The position numbers and the translations under genes are program-made. Of a stretch of DNA of 64,000 nt, positions 1 through 9,950 are shown piece after piece. Within the stretch, counting starts at the first letter, position 1. Every line of letters begins with the position of its first letter. This DNA comes from Aegilops tauschii subsp. strangulata (lineage: Eukaryota > Streptophyta > Magnoliopsida > Poales > Poaceae), in assembly GCF_002575655.3 (NCBI RefSeq), contig NC_053035.3, forward strand, positions 499,378,601 through 499,442,600, written 5' to 3'. The notes beneath the pieces were generated by a model that did no database searches, had not been told where the DNA came from, and worked only from the letters and a program-made list of their open reading frames with translations.

Positions 1-1129
1 TAATACAGAGAGAAAACAAAAATAATCTTCTAATTTCTCTTTCTTAATATAATCGAACCTTTTACGATAAATACAAGGATTAGCATTTTCTAGGCACGGT
101 GTCCTCCTATGTGGCACCACTTCAAACCAAAACTATGAAACAAAATTAAATATAAGCCAAATTGCGAACAACTGTTTCAGAAATTTGAGTGTGCGAACAA
201 CTATTTCAGCACAATGAGTGATCCACAAATGATGCAGGTTAAAACAATATAGACTAGCAGCGAGCAAACTCTATGATGAGAAAAAAACCGTCACGTACTA
301 GTATTAACCTCCTCGGTATTAAAGAAGAAGAATTAATAATATGTCATACAAAATAAAGTTTTAATTGCTATCAAGTCTAACTCCATCAATATCAATCCAA
401 AACATTTCTCTTAATATTAGTGTCCAGCCTGGCTGACACTAACTAAATTAGGTAAGGTACTTTACCACCCTACCATACCACACCAAATTAAATCTGAATC
501 AACATTAATGGAAAGGATAAAATACAATTTAGTAAATACATTCTCTGACACACGGAGTAGTCGACTTTTCGATTCTGATTATCATTTCAACCAATGAACA
601 TCGATTTAGCCCCCTTAATCTATCATTTATAAAAACACTAAATATCAATAATAAAATGTAATATTCTGCTAGGCAACATGCTACACATGGAAGTATTAAA
701 TGTCAGAACATAGGATTTGTGTTCTATATAGAACTTTACTACGAAACCCAGTGCAAATGAATCTAAGTAAAAGTTCATATGGTCTGCAATCCTATGATTC
801 AAACAACCCATCTAGGAATATGCAATATAGGGAGAGCATCGGGTTGGGTACGACGGGTTGTTTGCAAACCTTGTCCTGCAGTGGTCGGGGTGAGCCATAG
901 GATGACACACATAACTTGTGCCTGTGCGGCTGAAGAGAAGGCTTGAAAGCGCCATTGTGAAGTGCAGCCACCTGCAAAATTCGTTTGTAGAAGCAAAAAA
1001 TGAGTTTCGATGCAAAATCAAGGCTTCCAAGTACTACACTATCCGTATGATAAACAAAGCATAGGAATAAATAATCTTGTAGGCATGTTTGTAACAAAAT
1101 AATTAGCACAGTCACTTATACCGCTGCTC
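1..1129. other. AT-rich DNA without a recognised gene
   Basis: I see no convincing coding region, RNA gene or transposon terminus here. The small open frames around 700-1115 overlap on both strands and resemble nothing I know. Confidence 0.4.
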
Positions 1130-1770
1130 GTGCCTCGAACCGATTTTGTTGGCTGGGCTTGGAAAGAAATCACTGCGCCCATAGGTACAGGAACTGTACG
1201 ACCGCTTGCGCTCCTACTGTTGGCCGTCTTTTGCTCTGTTTTGCTGATTCTGTCCAGATTTTGTTCCGATTTCTATCTACCTTTTTCTCCAAGATTGATC
1301 TCGAGAATATTAGGGTTTGTAACCTTACATATGCACAAGAGTCACATCTCGCTCATAATCAATCAACTCTCTAGCCTCTTCTGCATGCCACCTCTCCACC
1401 GAACTTTGTTTTACAGTATGAGCAAGTCGTCCGCCGCCATCACAAATGAGAAGGGATCTTGCTCGACCTCTCCCTCCACCAAGATCATCCCTTTTCATAA
1501 CTTGGAACGGATGATCCCGACTGGTTGGGAGGAATTCAAGAAGATGAGCATCAAGGAGGAGGTGCCGACGAAGGTGCAATCCAAGGAGGAGACGCCCGAG
1601 AAGGAGAAAGAAGAGCATGAAAAGGAAGATGAATAAGAAGAGATGAACAAGGAAGATGAGTATCCTCCAAATCCTTATCAATTTAATGTCTGCTGACGTA
1701 TAAATGTATTGTCTAGTCTCTTCCATCAGATCGTTTTTTTATTGCATTGGCTAGAGCATGCACTTCTACA
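1130..1770 (+). repeat. Probable copia-type LTR (right end defined, left end not)
   Basis: The segment ends in CA at 1770 and is followed directly by a primer-binding-site-like TGGTATCAAGAC, the order expected at the 3' edge of a 5' LTR. The left edge was not found and 1130 is only a working limit. A 168-codon frame (1130-1636) with an acidic Lys/Glu tail lies inside. It resembles no known domain and is probably LTR sequence. Confidence 0.4.
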
Positions 1771-1782
1771 TGGTATCAAGAC
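1771..1782 (+). other. Primer binding site (initiator Met-tRNA type)
   Basis: TGGTATCAAGAC closely matches the TGGTATCAGAGC used by plant copia elements. It abuts a CA terminus on the left and lies about 60 bp before a gag-like reading frame. Confidence 0.55.
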
Positions 1783-1966
1783 TAAAACTAATGGGCCTTG
1801 CAATCTCAATCTGTTGCAGCCACAACCTCTTCCTTGACAGTTAGATGACGTGCGCCATGTACCTTGCAGCGGAGTTCCATACCCTCGTCCAGGGCAACCA
1901 CACAATCACGGTGTACTGCCATCGTCTCCGGTCCCTCCGTGACGCTCTCTGTGATGCCGGCCAGCC
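1783..1966 (+). pseudogene. Copia gag (UBN2-like) N-terminal fragment, cut by a CACTA insertion
   Basis: The plus-strand frame from 1845 reads YLAAEFHTLVQGNHTI and then a YCHRLRSLRDAL segment. This is the pattern of UBN2-type retrotransposon gag, where a short helix with EFH...VQG is followed by a YC-RLK-ADAL motif. The frame runs straight into the CACTA terminus at 1967 and nothing downstream continues it, so this is a broken fragment. With the primer site and LTR to its left it forms the 5' part of one copia element whose remainder is not in the window. Confidence 0.5.
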
Positions 1967-1989
1967 CACTAGTAGAAAAAGGGGCTTTC

Positions 1990-2262
1990 GTTCGGGCCTG
2001 GCCAGCCCATTAGTCCCGGTTCTACCACGAACCGGGACCAATGGAGGCATTTGTCCCGGTTCGTGAGCCCAGGGGGTCGGCCGGGGCCTCGTGCGCATTG
2101 GTCCCGATTCGTCTGGGCCCATTTGTCCCGGTTCTTGGCACGAACCGCGACCAATGGGCCTTGCTCCTAGCCCACAACCATTGGTCCCGGTTCGTGGCAG
2201 GAACCGGACAGAAGGATGGCCTTTAGTCCCGGTTCCAGCCACGAACCGGGACCAATGAGTTG
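1990..2262. repeat. CACTA subterminal repeat array
   Basis: About nine copies of a GGTCCCGGTTCGTG-like motif alternate with its reverse complement CACGAACCGGGACC. Several form short palindromes separated by 3-6 bases. Such arrays are the expected binding sites for the element's own TNPA-like protein. Known Triticeae CACTA families carry this motif. Confidence 0.8.
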
Positions 2263-2649
2263 CCTATATATACCCCATCGCCGGCGAGCAGAGCACTCCA
2301 CAGTGCTCTGTTTTTTGCTGGCCGGCGAGGGGGAGGGCATTGGGTGCTCTAGCTCACCTCCTATGCACATGAGGTGTTCGATGAAATGCCCGAGCCACAT
2401 TAGTTAAGCTTTCTCCTCTCGAAGCTCGACCTCCGAGCTCCATTTTTTCCGAGATTTGTCTAGGTTTAGCGGTCCGTCATGCCCCGTCCTCGTCTTCACC
2501 GCCGTCGATCACCCGCGTCGATCTCATCGCCGGCACCACCGTGGTGAGCCTCTTGTTCTTATCTTCTTTCTGAAAGAAAAAAAATCTTACTTTAGATAGA
2601 TACTTGTCTAATTTTCTTACTTTTGACACACATAATATAATGCACGCAG

Positions 2650-5509
2650 ATGAACCGGCAATGGATGTACGGTGACAGACACACCTCTGAGTACATTAAG
2701 GGCGTGCATAATTTTCTCGAAGTGGCTGAGGCAAACAAGCAGAATGGTTTTATGTGTTGTACATGCCCTAATTGTGGGAATACGAGGTCTTACTCTGACA
2801 AGAAAATCCTTCACACCCACCTGCTTTATAAGGGTTTCATGCCACACTATAATGTTTGGACGAAGCATAGAGAAATAGGGGTTATGATGGAAGACAACAA
2901 AGAAGAGGAGGACGATGACAACTATGTGCCCCCTGAATACGGTGATGCTGCAACGGGGGAAGCTGAAGATCAAGAGGAAGCTGAAGATCCAGAGGAACCA
3001 GACGATGTGCCCGATGATGATCTCCACCGGGTCATTGTTGATGCAAGCGAAAAGTGCGAAAGTGAAAAGGAGAAGCTGAAGTTCGATCGCATGTTAGAGG
3101 ATCACAAAAAAGGGTTGTACCCCAATTGTGAATATGGCAACACAAAGCTCGGTACCGTACTGGAATTGCTGCAGTGGAAGGCAGAGAATGTTTTGCCTGA
3201 CAAAGGATTTGAGAAGCTACTGAAAATATTGCAGAAGAAGCTTCCAAAGGATAACAAATTGCCCGACAGTACGTACGCAGCAAAGAAGGTCGTATGCCCT
3301 CTAGGATTGGAGGTGGAGAAGATACATGCATGCCCTAATGACTGCATCCTCTCCACGGTGCGTACAAGGATTTGAACGCATGCCCGGTATGCGGTGCATT
3401 GCGGTATAAGATCAGACGAGATGACCCTGGTGATGTTGAGGGCGAGCCCCGCAGGAAGAGGGTTCCTGCGAAGGTGATGTGGTATGCTCATATAATACCA
3501 CGGTTGAAACGACTGTTCAGAAACAAAGAGCATGCCAAGTTGATGCGATGGCACAGTGAGGACCGTAAGAAAGACGGGAAGTTGAGAGCACCCGCTGACG
3601 GGTCGCAGTGGAGAAAAATTGAGAGAAAGTTCTGGGCTGAGTTTGCAAGTGACCCAAGGAACGTATGGTTTGCTTTAAGCGCGGATGGCATTAATCCTTT
3701 CGGGGAGCAGAGCAGCAATCACAGCACGTGGCCCGTGACTCTATGTATGTATAACCTTCCTCCTTGGATGTGCATGAAGCGGAAGTTCATTATGATGCCA
3801 ATTCTCATCCAAGGCCCTAAGCAATCCGACAACGACATTGATGTGTACCTAAGGCCATTAGTTGAAGAACTCTTACAGTTGTGGAATGGAACAGGTGTAC
3901 GTGCGTGGGATGAGCACATGGGGGAAGAATTTGACCTAAAGGCGTTGCTGTTCGTGACCATCAATGATTGGCCCGCTCTCAGTAACCTTTCAGGACAGAC
4001 AAACAAGGGATACCACGCATGCACGCACTGTTTAGCTGACACCGAAAGTATATACCTGGACAGATGCAGGAAGAATGTGTACCTGGGCTATCGTTGATTT
4101 CTCCCGACCAACCATCAATGTCGAAAGAAAGGCAAGCATTTCAAAGGCGAGGCAGATCACCGGAAGAAGCCCGCCATGCGTACCGGTGATCACGTACTTG
4201 CTATGGTCTCTCATTTACACGTAATATTTGGAAAGGGTCCCGGCGGACTAGCTGTTCCGAATGACGCTGAGGGACGCGCACCCATGTGGAAGAAGAAATC
4301 TATATTTTGGGACTTATCCTACTGGAAAGAGCTAGAGGTACGCTCTTCAATCGACGTGATGCACGTGACGAAGAACCTTTGCGTGAACCTGTTAGGCTTC
4401 TTGGGCGTGTATGGGAAGACAAAAGATACACCTGAGGCACGGGAGGACCTGCAACGTTTGCACGAAAAAGACGGCATGCCTCCAAAGCAGTATGAAGGTC
4501 CTGCCAGCTACGCTCTTACCAAAGAAGAGAAGGAAATCTTTTTTGAATGCCTGCTCAGTATGAAGGTCCCGACTGGCTTCTCGTCGAATATAAAGGGAAT
4601 AATAAATATTTCAGAGAAAAAGTTCCAGAACCTAAAGTCTCATGACTGCCACGTGATTATGACGCAACTGCTTCCGGTTGCATTGAGGGGGCTTCTACCG
4701 GAAAATGTCCGATTAGCCATTGTGAAGCTATGTGCATTCCTCAATGCAATCTCTCAGAAGGTGATCGATCCAGAAATCATACCAAGGCTAAGGAGTGATG
4801 TGGCGCAATGTCTTGTCAGTTTCGAGCTGGTGTTCCCACCATCCTTCTTCAATATCATGACGCACGTCCTAGTTCATTTAGTCGACGAGATTGTCATTCT
4901 GGGCCCCGTATTTCTACACAATATGTTCCCCTTTGAGAGGTTCATGGGAGTCCTAAAGAAATATGTCCGTAACTGTGCTAGGCCAGAAGGAAGCATCTCC
5001 ATGGGCCATCAAATAGAGGATGTCATTGGGTTTTGTGTTGACTTCATTCCTGGCCTTAAGAAGATAGGTCTCCCTAAATCGCGGTATGATGGGAGACTGA
5101 CTGGAAAAGGCACGCTAGGAGCGGACTCAATAATATGCAGGGACGGGCATTCTTGGTCTCAAGCACACTACACAGTTCTACAGAACTCTACCTTGGTGAC
5201 CCCGTATGTCGATGAACACAAGAACAGTCTGCGCTCCAAACACCCGGAGCAGTGTGGCGACTGGATTACATGTGAACACATCAGGACTTTCAGCAGTTGG
5301 TTGGAAACACGTCTCAGAGGTGACACCACTGTTTGTGATGAGTTGTACTCGTTGTCCAGGGGACCATCTTCGACTGTATTGACTTACAAAGGATACGAGA
5401 TAAATGGGAATACATTTTACACGATCGCCCAAGATCAAAAGAGCATCAACCAAAACAGCGGTGTCCGCTTTGATGCAACAACCGAGAGGGGAAAGGATGA
5501 GCAATTTTT
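2650..5509 (+). pseudogene. TNP2-type CACTA transposase, frameshifted and truncated
   Basis: This gene would encode the CACTA transposase. The first part (2650-3350) carries the transposase-associated zinc-type domain with a CCTCPNCGN core, followed by a Glu/Asp-rich linker. The next part contains a CPVCGALRYK motif and the transposase_21 core, including ADGINPFG, WPVTLCMYNLPPWMCMK and the CTHC motif near 4023. A DUF4218-like region follows with FPPSFFNIMTHVLVHL and FPFERFMGVLKKYVRN. The start at 2650 sits just after a GCACGCAG splice acceptor, so a 5' leader intron is likely. Defects: a frameshift near 3350, an in-frame TGA at 4095-4097 probably from CGA, and loss of the C-terminal DUF4216-like part. 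The open frame nominally runs to 5564, but the last stretch belongs to the neighbouring element. Confidence 0.9.
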
Positions 5510-6555
5510 TTACTCCACCAATTTTTCGTGCGAAAAAATAGGGCTGCTATTGGAGATGCTCTAAAATAGGGCATCCACACAAACAAAATGCAACCATTCC
5601 AAGTTCATTTCAAACAAACATATTTCATACTACAAACATTGAAATGACTACTTCATACTGATACCACTTCATATTGATTCTAGTTGGTCACCCTAAACAT
5701 AAACTACTCATCGGACTCGGGGTCGCTCAGGAACAAGTTCCAGAACATGTCGGAACAGGGGTCGTCAGATTCCTTCTCCTTGTTGGACTCGATGGGGATC
5801 ACGGTCGAGGGTCCAGCCTCACCCTCCTGCCTCACGTGCTTCTTCTTCTCGAGGTCACGCTTCCAGAAGAGCTCCAACTCGTACTGAACATACTGCGGAT
5901 TCTCCCGTGCGAACCTCGCCATCGCCACTTCATCGTTCTCATTGATTGGTCATATGCCCACATCCTTCACCCCGACAAACTCCACCTGCTCCAAGGATTC
6001 GATCTCCTTAAAATTCATCTCGTGGATTGGCCGGCCAAAATGCCACGCCATGATGTCATACGCACGTGCGGCAATGTCTGCAGACTCGAAGGTTCCTAGC
6101 CAGTAGCAACGTCCATCGCACTGAAACTCGACACAGAAGCGGCCGGAGGGCACAAGCGCACCTCCCTGAAGCCCATCTTGCCCTTTGATGGCATGGCGGC
6201 AGCATGAGTGCGACATCGACGCGGGCCACGGTGTAGATTGGAGACAGCATGAGGGAGTGCAGCAAGGTACCACGGAGGTCGCGCGTTGGTGGAATCGGGC
6301 GGTGTGGCTGCGCGGGTGGGCGGCGGGGGGGGGGGGGGGGGGTGCTGTCCTGCGGCGGGCCGGCGGCGGGTTGGGTTGGACAGATCCGGCGGCGGCGGGG
6401 TGGGTTTCATTGGTGATAGTCGCCAGAAGTGGCACGATAGTCACGCAGCGGTTGTGCTTCGCGTGGCCCCTTTCGGATTTGCTCGAGCCGCACAGGTAAT
6501 GCCAATTTGGGTCACTTGGTGCCCTATTTTACAACACGGTCAATCCCCGGAGTAA
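5510..6555 (-). mobile_element. Small TIR element carrying an AP2/ERF-like gene
   Basis: The segment starts TTACTCC and ends GGAGTAA. After a spacer of about 20 bases, both ends read inward to an AAAATAGGGC-type motif (AAAAAATAGGGC left, reverse complement of GCCCTATTTT right), which gives imperfect terminal inverted repeats. The GAGCATCTCCAATAGC-type sequence near the left end is common in grass elements that carry AP2-like frames. The superfamily (PIF/Harbinger-like is my guess) and the TSD are unproven. It replaces the C-terminal end of the TNP2 gene. Confidence 0.5.
5704..6194 (-). pseudogene. AP2/ERF-domain-like protein, transposon-associated, inactivated
   Basis: Read on the minus strand from the ATG at 6194, the product begins MPSKGKMGFREVRL, an AP2 YRG-like segment. 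After a one-base frameshift near 6158 it continues as SGRFCVEFQCDGRCYWLGTF and then ESADIAARAYDIMAW, the WLGTF and AARAYD core of an AP2/ERF DNA-binding domain. An in-frame TGA follows at 5950-5952. The same frame then goes on to a basic and aromatic segment and an acidic tail ending at 5704-5706. Two independent lesions and the location inside a TIR element argue for a dead copy of the high-copy grass AP2-like family. It is probably not a working transcription factor. Confidence 0.75.
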
Positions 6556-6935
6556 CACTTTTGGCATCAGTTGGAGTTATGTGTTTTCCCCACCTAAAAA
6601 ACCGCTAACTGGGCCAGCCCGTTCACTATCGAACATATGCGGTAGGTCAACTACTTGCCGCAGAATGCGGCGAATAGGGATTTCCTGTAAAATCTGTTAT
6701 TTTTAAATTTATATCATCTACTGGAGATCAGGAGATGTTCTAAAGGCTACTGTGGACCTTTTTATGTGCTGTGGCCGGCCATGGCCCATGAACCCATCCA
6801 TGGCAAGATGGAGCACTACAGCTCACCCGATTGAACAGCCCCACAGTATATTCCCGACCGACCTAACACTTGCCAATTAATTAAGCATGTTTTCCCTGCG
6901 AACCGGTCAGCGGCAACTTCATAGGGTTTCCTCCC
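6556..6935. other. Intergenic DNA upstream of the DUF1668 gene
   Basis: No coding region or clear transposon end is visible. The stretch at 6600-6680, including CCGCAGAATGCGGCG, looks like decayed transposon sequence but could not be assigned. Confidence 0.35.
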
Positions 6936-6942
6936 TTTATAA
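6936..6942 (+). promoter_or_regulatory. TATA box of the DUF1668 gene
   Basis: TTTATAA lies about 75 bp before the first ATG (7016). A C/A-rich stretch follows it, as is usual between a plant TATA box and the transcript start. Confidence 0.5.
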
Positions 6943-7015
6943 GCCACCAAACCCTCAAACCCTTGGCCTCTACCGCCGCAGCCTCCCAACGGAATCAAGC
7001 GCTAAGCCAACTCTG

Positions 7016-8109
7016 ATGGCATCTTCGACAAGGGAAGAGGAAAAGGAATCAGATGTAATCAACGAGGCGACGTGCAAGGAGGAACCAGGACGCCTCACGT
7101 TTACCTTGTCTTTGACGACTATCCGTTAGGGTACAGCATCCGCGAGGTGATACCGCCGCCTCCCGGCCCCAGCCACCATTGCCATACCAATGCTGCCTCA
7201 GACCCGGACACAGTCTGTGTGGAGCCACCGCCTCCGGTGGTCATGCGCTTGGAGGCAGTGCGTGAGTCGCCGTGTCACTTCCCGATAGCCTTTGGCACCA
7301 AGATCATGGCGGTGCACACCAGGGACCCCGATGGCCGCATATCGTCTCCTCCGGGGGACTCCATGCTTATGCTCATGTTCGACGTCTGCGAGCGGAGCCT
7401 CACCTTTTGCGCCGGCCTGGATTTGCTGGTCGATCCCATCTATTTCTCCGTCGGCGACAAGCTGTTCTGTCTGAGCTACGGCTTCTTCCAGATGCTCATC
7501 TGGGAGCCTGGCAGCATGGCCAAGGAGAGCTCGTGGAAAGAGCTCCCGGATCCGCCATTCAGTCGTTATGACGTCACCTCCTACGCCGTGCACCCCAAAT
7601 TACTAACCTTCATCGTCAGCACCAAGGAGAGCGCCACCGAGGCCACCTTTGCCTTCGACACGGAAAAGCTTTCATGGAAACACCTCGGCAGTTGGGCGCT
7701 GCCCTTCGCCGGGCGTGGTCACTTCGACCAGGACCTCGGTCTCTTTATCGGGCTCTCCAAAGAAGCCGGCTCGTCCCTAGGTCAGCTCTGCTCCTGCTAC
7801 CCAGACACCCCCTACACGACGACGCTTGTCAAGGAGAATCTCTTCAGCGAGGACCCGGCCGAGAGGCATGAAGGCGCCACCCTCGTCCACATTGTACCCA
7901 GCAAATTCTGCCTGGTGCAGTGCGTCTCCAGGGAGCTGCCCCTCCTTGAACGGAGACAGTTCTTGTATCGTTTGACTACACTGTCTCTCGAATATCACCA
8001 CACTGGAGGCCTGACGATTCGCGAGAGGCAGCGGGTGCAATACTACCAAGTACCTCAAGGAACCTCTCAGCCATTCCTCGCTCAAGATCCTGTGGCGTTT
8101 GGGATCTGA
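7016..8109 (+). CDS. DUF1668-family protein gene, frameshifted near its start
   Basis: A continuous frame from about 7072 to the TGA at 8107-8109 encodes roughly 345 residues with the layout of the grass-specific DUF1668 family. It has an N-terminal HVYLVFDDYPLGYS motif where the family usually has LYLVLDDW...GYSI, a central beta-propeller-like region (FDVCERSLTF, VDPIYFSVGDKLFC), and the hallmark LPFAGRGHFDQDLGLFIGLS. The function of the family is unknown. This frame has no ATG before the conserved N-terminus: it opens after a stop at 7003 and its first ATG is at 7243. The well-placed ATG at 7016 (MASSTREEEKESD) is in another frame that ends at 7129. A one-base deletion between 7016 and about 7095 would explain this. 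The locus is therefore either a recent pseudogene, starts internally at 7243 (288 residues), or contains an assembly error. Confidence 0.7.
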
Positions 8110-8285
8110 AATATGCTAAAAATCATGTCATGAAAAGGAGCCTTTCTATGCTTAAATTTTCACTTTAAAAGGAATATGTTCCTTCCTTTGTTTAGTGAAT
8201 GTTGTTCCTTCCTTTGTTCTCATGTGTATGATCGAGTTACATGCATGTCATGACGTTTTTGTTCGGCAAGGAGATTTCACTCCAT
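8097..8285 (+). repeat. Stop codon and 3' UTR of the DUF1668 gene, duplicated at 12032-12252
   Basis: From the last codons through about 180 bp of 3' flank, this segment recurs with moderate divergence near 12.0 kb. Shared blocks include GGGATCTGAAAT, ATGTCATGAAAAGGAGCC, TGTTCTCATGTGTAT and GCATGTCATGACGTTTTT. Confidence 0.85.
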
Positions 8286-8300
8286 ACATCAAGCTTAATA

Positions 8301-8381
8301 CTCACTCCGTAAACAAATATAAGAGCGTTTAGATCACTATTTTAGTGATCTAAACACTCTTACATTTGTTTACAGAGGGAG
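8301..8381. mobile_element. Stowaway-type MITE
   Basis: This 81-bp element is almost perfectly palindromic (ACAAATATAAGAGCGTTTAG paired with its complement), starts CTCACTCCGT and ends ACAGAGGGAG. It is flanked by TA on both sides (8299-8300 and 8382-8383), the Tc1/Mariner-type target duplication. Confidence 0.9.
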
Positions 8382-8844
8382 TAGTAAATTGTTTCATATA
8401 ATAAAACTTACGCGCCCAAAAATTAGTTCCCTTTGGCTGAAACTCAAAGTTGCAATTCTTCCGAATAGGTAAGTGCTAGATCACTTCTAGGCACTAATGT
8501 TCTTTGTGTTTTAAGTTGTCAATTCTTCTGTGAAGCTAATCTTGATAAGTGAAGATGTAGCATAATTTGTTAACGTGTTTTGAGCATAGTCTAGGTGTCA
8601 ATCTTAACATCCTCTATATTATGTGAAATAATGGATTTCTAAATTGAAAAACTACAACACATGGTTATATCTTTGGAATTCAAAGTGGGGTTGTGGAAGG
8701 GTCGAGGGATTATGAGGCGGATGTGTCATTGACGGTGATGTCGTGCTTGGATTAGGGAGGTGAGATGGTGATGTAAGAAGAAGCAGAGTGATTTTAAAGG
8801 TATATGTTGGTTATGATTGGTATCAAACCACGAGAATATTTATG

Positions 8845-8874
8845 GCACGTAGCGACGCACGGGCAATTACCTAG
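8845..8874 (+). mobile_element. Helitron 3' terminus
   Basis: A short hairpin (GCACGT and ACGGGC, one mismatch, loop AGCGACGC) is followed by CAATTAC and the terminal CTAG before a T. This is the canonical Helitron 3' architecture. A second end of the same family sits at 44024. The 5' TC terminus was not identified, so how much of 8382-8844 belongs to the element is unknown. Confidence 0.6.
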
Positions 8875-9950
8875 TTCGAATCAAAGGAGCTCTACACTTT
8901 GGTTTGGTCAGCCGACCTTCTCCTTTTTTTGGTAAAACTGAGACCCTCCAAAGAGGGCCATCCTCAGCGTGTTAATTAAGATCAAAGTATATCAGAGGGG
9001 CGTAAAAGTACTTTCTTATTTACAGAAGTAACCCCAGGAAATAATGAAATTATTAGAAAGCAGTCTAGAAAAGGCACTTGCACCATCAAAAGCCGATAGG
9101 CGATACACGCGTCGGTCTTGAGTACAGGCGTTGCTTCGGAATCCTTAGCAGTCTCCACGTCACCGCCTATGACCAGAGATGGCCTATCCATGATGGGCTA
9201 ACACTCCGGCAACGACCTGTGAGAGGGCAACACCATCAATGGCATGTGACACTCTAACGACTCAGTCTTGGCCGTGGGTTTTGCAGCAATCATGGGAGCT
9301 TTGACGAAGATCGGGGAGAAGAATGCCCTGCATATTGTAAAAGCATATGCATCAGCAACCAGACCAGCAGACACCGCTTCATCGGCATAAGATTTCCCAG
9401 CAACGCGCCTAACAATAATAATAGCTCTTTTTTCCTTTTCAAGCGACATTGAGCAGCAGACTTTGGACCATGAGAGCATCTCCAATAACTTGTTGGTTAG
9501 CTTGTTGGTAAATATATCTATGTCATCAACAAACAATGTATTATAGAAGTATTGCAATGGTTGTATCTTGTATGTAAGGTTGATCAATGGGAGGTGAGAC
9601 CATCTAGAACCAGACCCTTCATATAAGGTTGATCAATGGGAGGTGAGAGTATCTTGTATATTATCTTCAATCACTTTTTTCGACCTAACCGGATGACTAC
9701 TTCAATCATCAGGTCCATGCGTAACAAGCAGGCCCATGTCTTATGCATGGCACGCGCTCTACTGGTGCGCCCACATGTCCCACTCTCCCATGCCTAGCAC
9801 CCTCTCCAGTTTAGTTAGTTGATGAGATGCGCTCTTTCAAGTAATTATATGTATTGTGCATGTAAACAGAGCCCAGTGATGAATACAAGCACCATGATTC
9901 ACGCTTTGTTGGTAATCAAATTAAGCCCCCGATTCTTCCCCTCTCCACCA
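8875..9950. other. Unassigned DNA with a 25-bp direct repeat
   Basis: No gene is recognised. A 129-codon minus-strand frame (9198-9587) shows a plausible amino-acid mix but matches no family I know. TAAGGTTGATCAATGGGAGG... (25 bp) occurs at 9575-9599 and again at 9624-9648. A GAGAGCATCTCCAAT motif at 9472 resembles a grass MITE end. Confidence 0.35.

Larger units (their letters stand above)
1967..5509 (+). mobile_element. CACTA (En/Spm) DNA transposon, 5' part, truncated
   Basis: The element opens with CACTAGTAGAAAAAGG. An array of short direct and inverted subterminal repeats follows, then a TNP2-type transposase in the same orientation. No matching CTACTAGTG terminus is found downstream. 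The transposase frame is lost at about 5510, where a different TIR-bounded element begins, and no transposase sequence resumes after 6555. The 3' half is therefore missing from this locus and the flanking TSD cannot be confirmed. Confidence 0.85.

Noticed and set aside
1130..1636. 168-codon frame with an acidic Lys/Glu C-terminus
   Set aside because: It lies where an LTR is expected, has no recognisable domain and its start has no supporting context.
9198..9587. 129-codon minus-strand frame
   Set aside because: No family recognised and no splice or promoter support. Left unassigned rather than called a gene.
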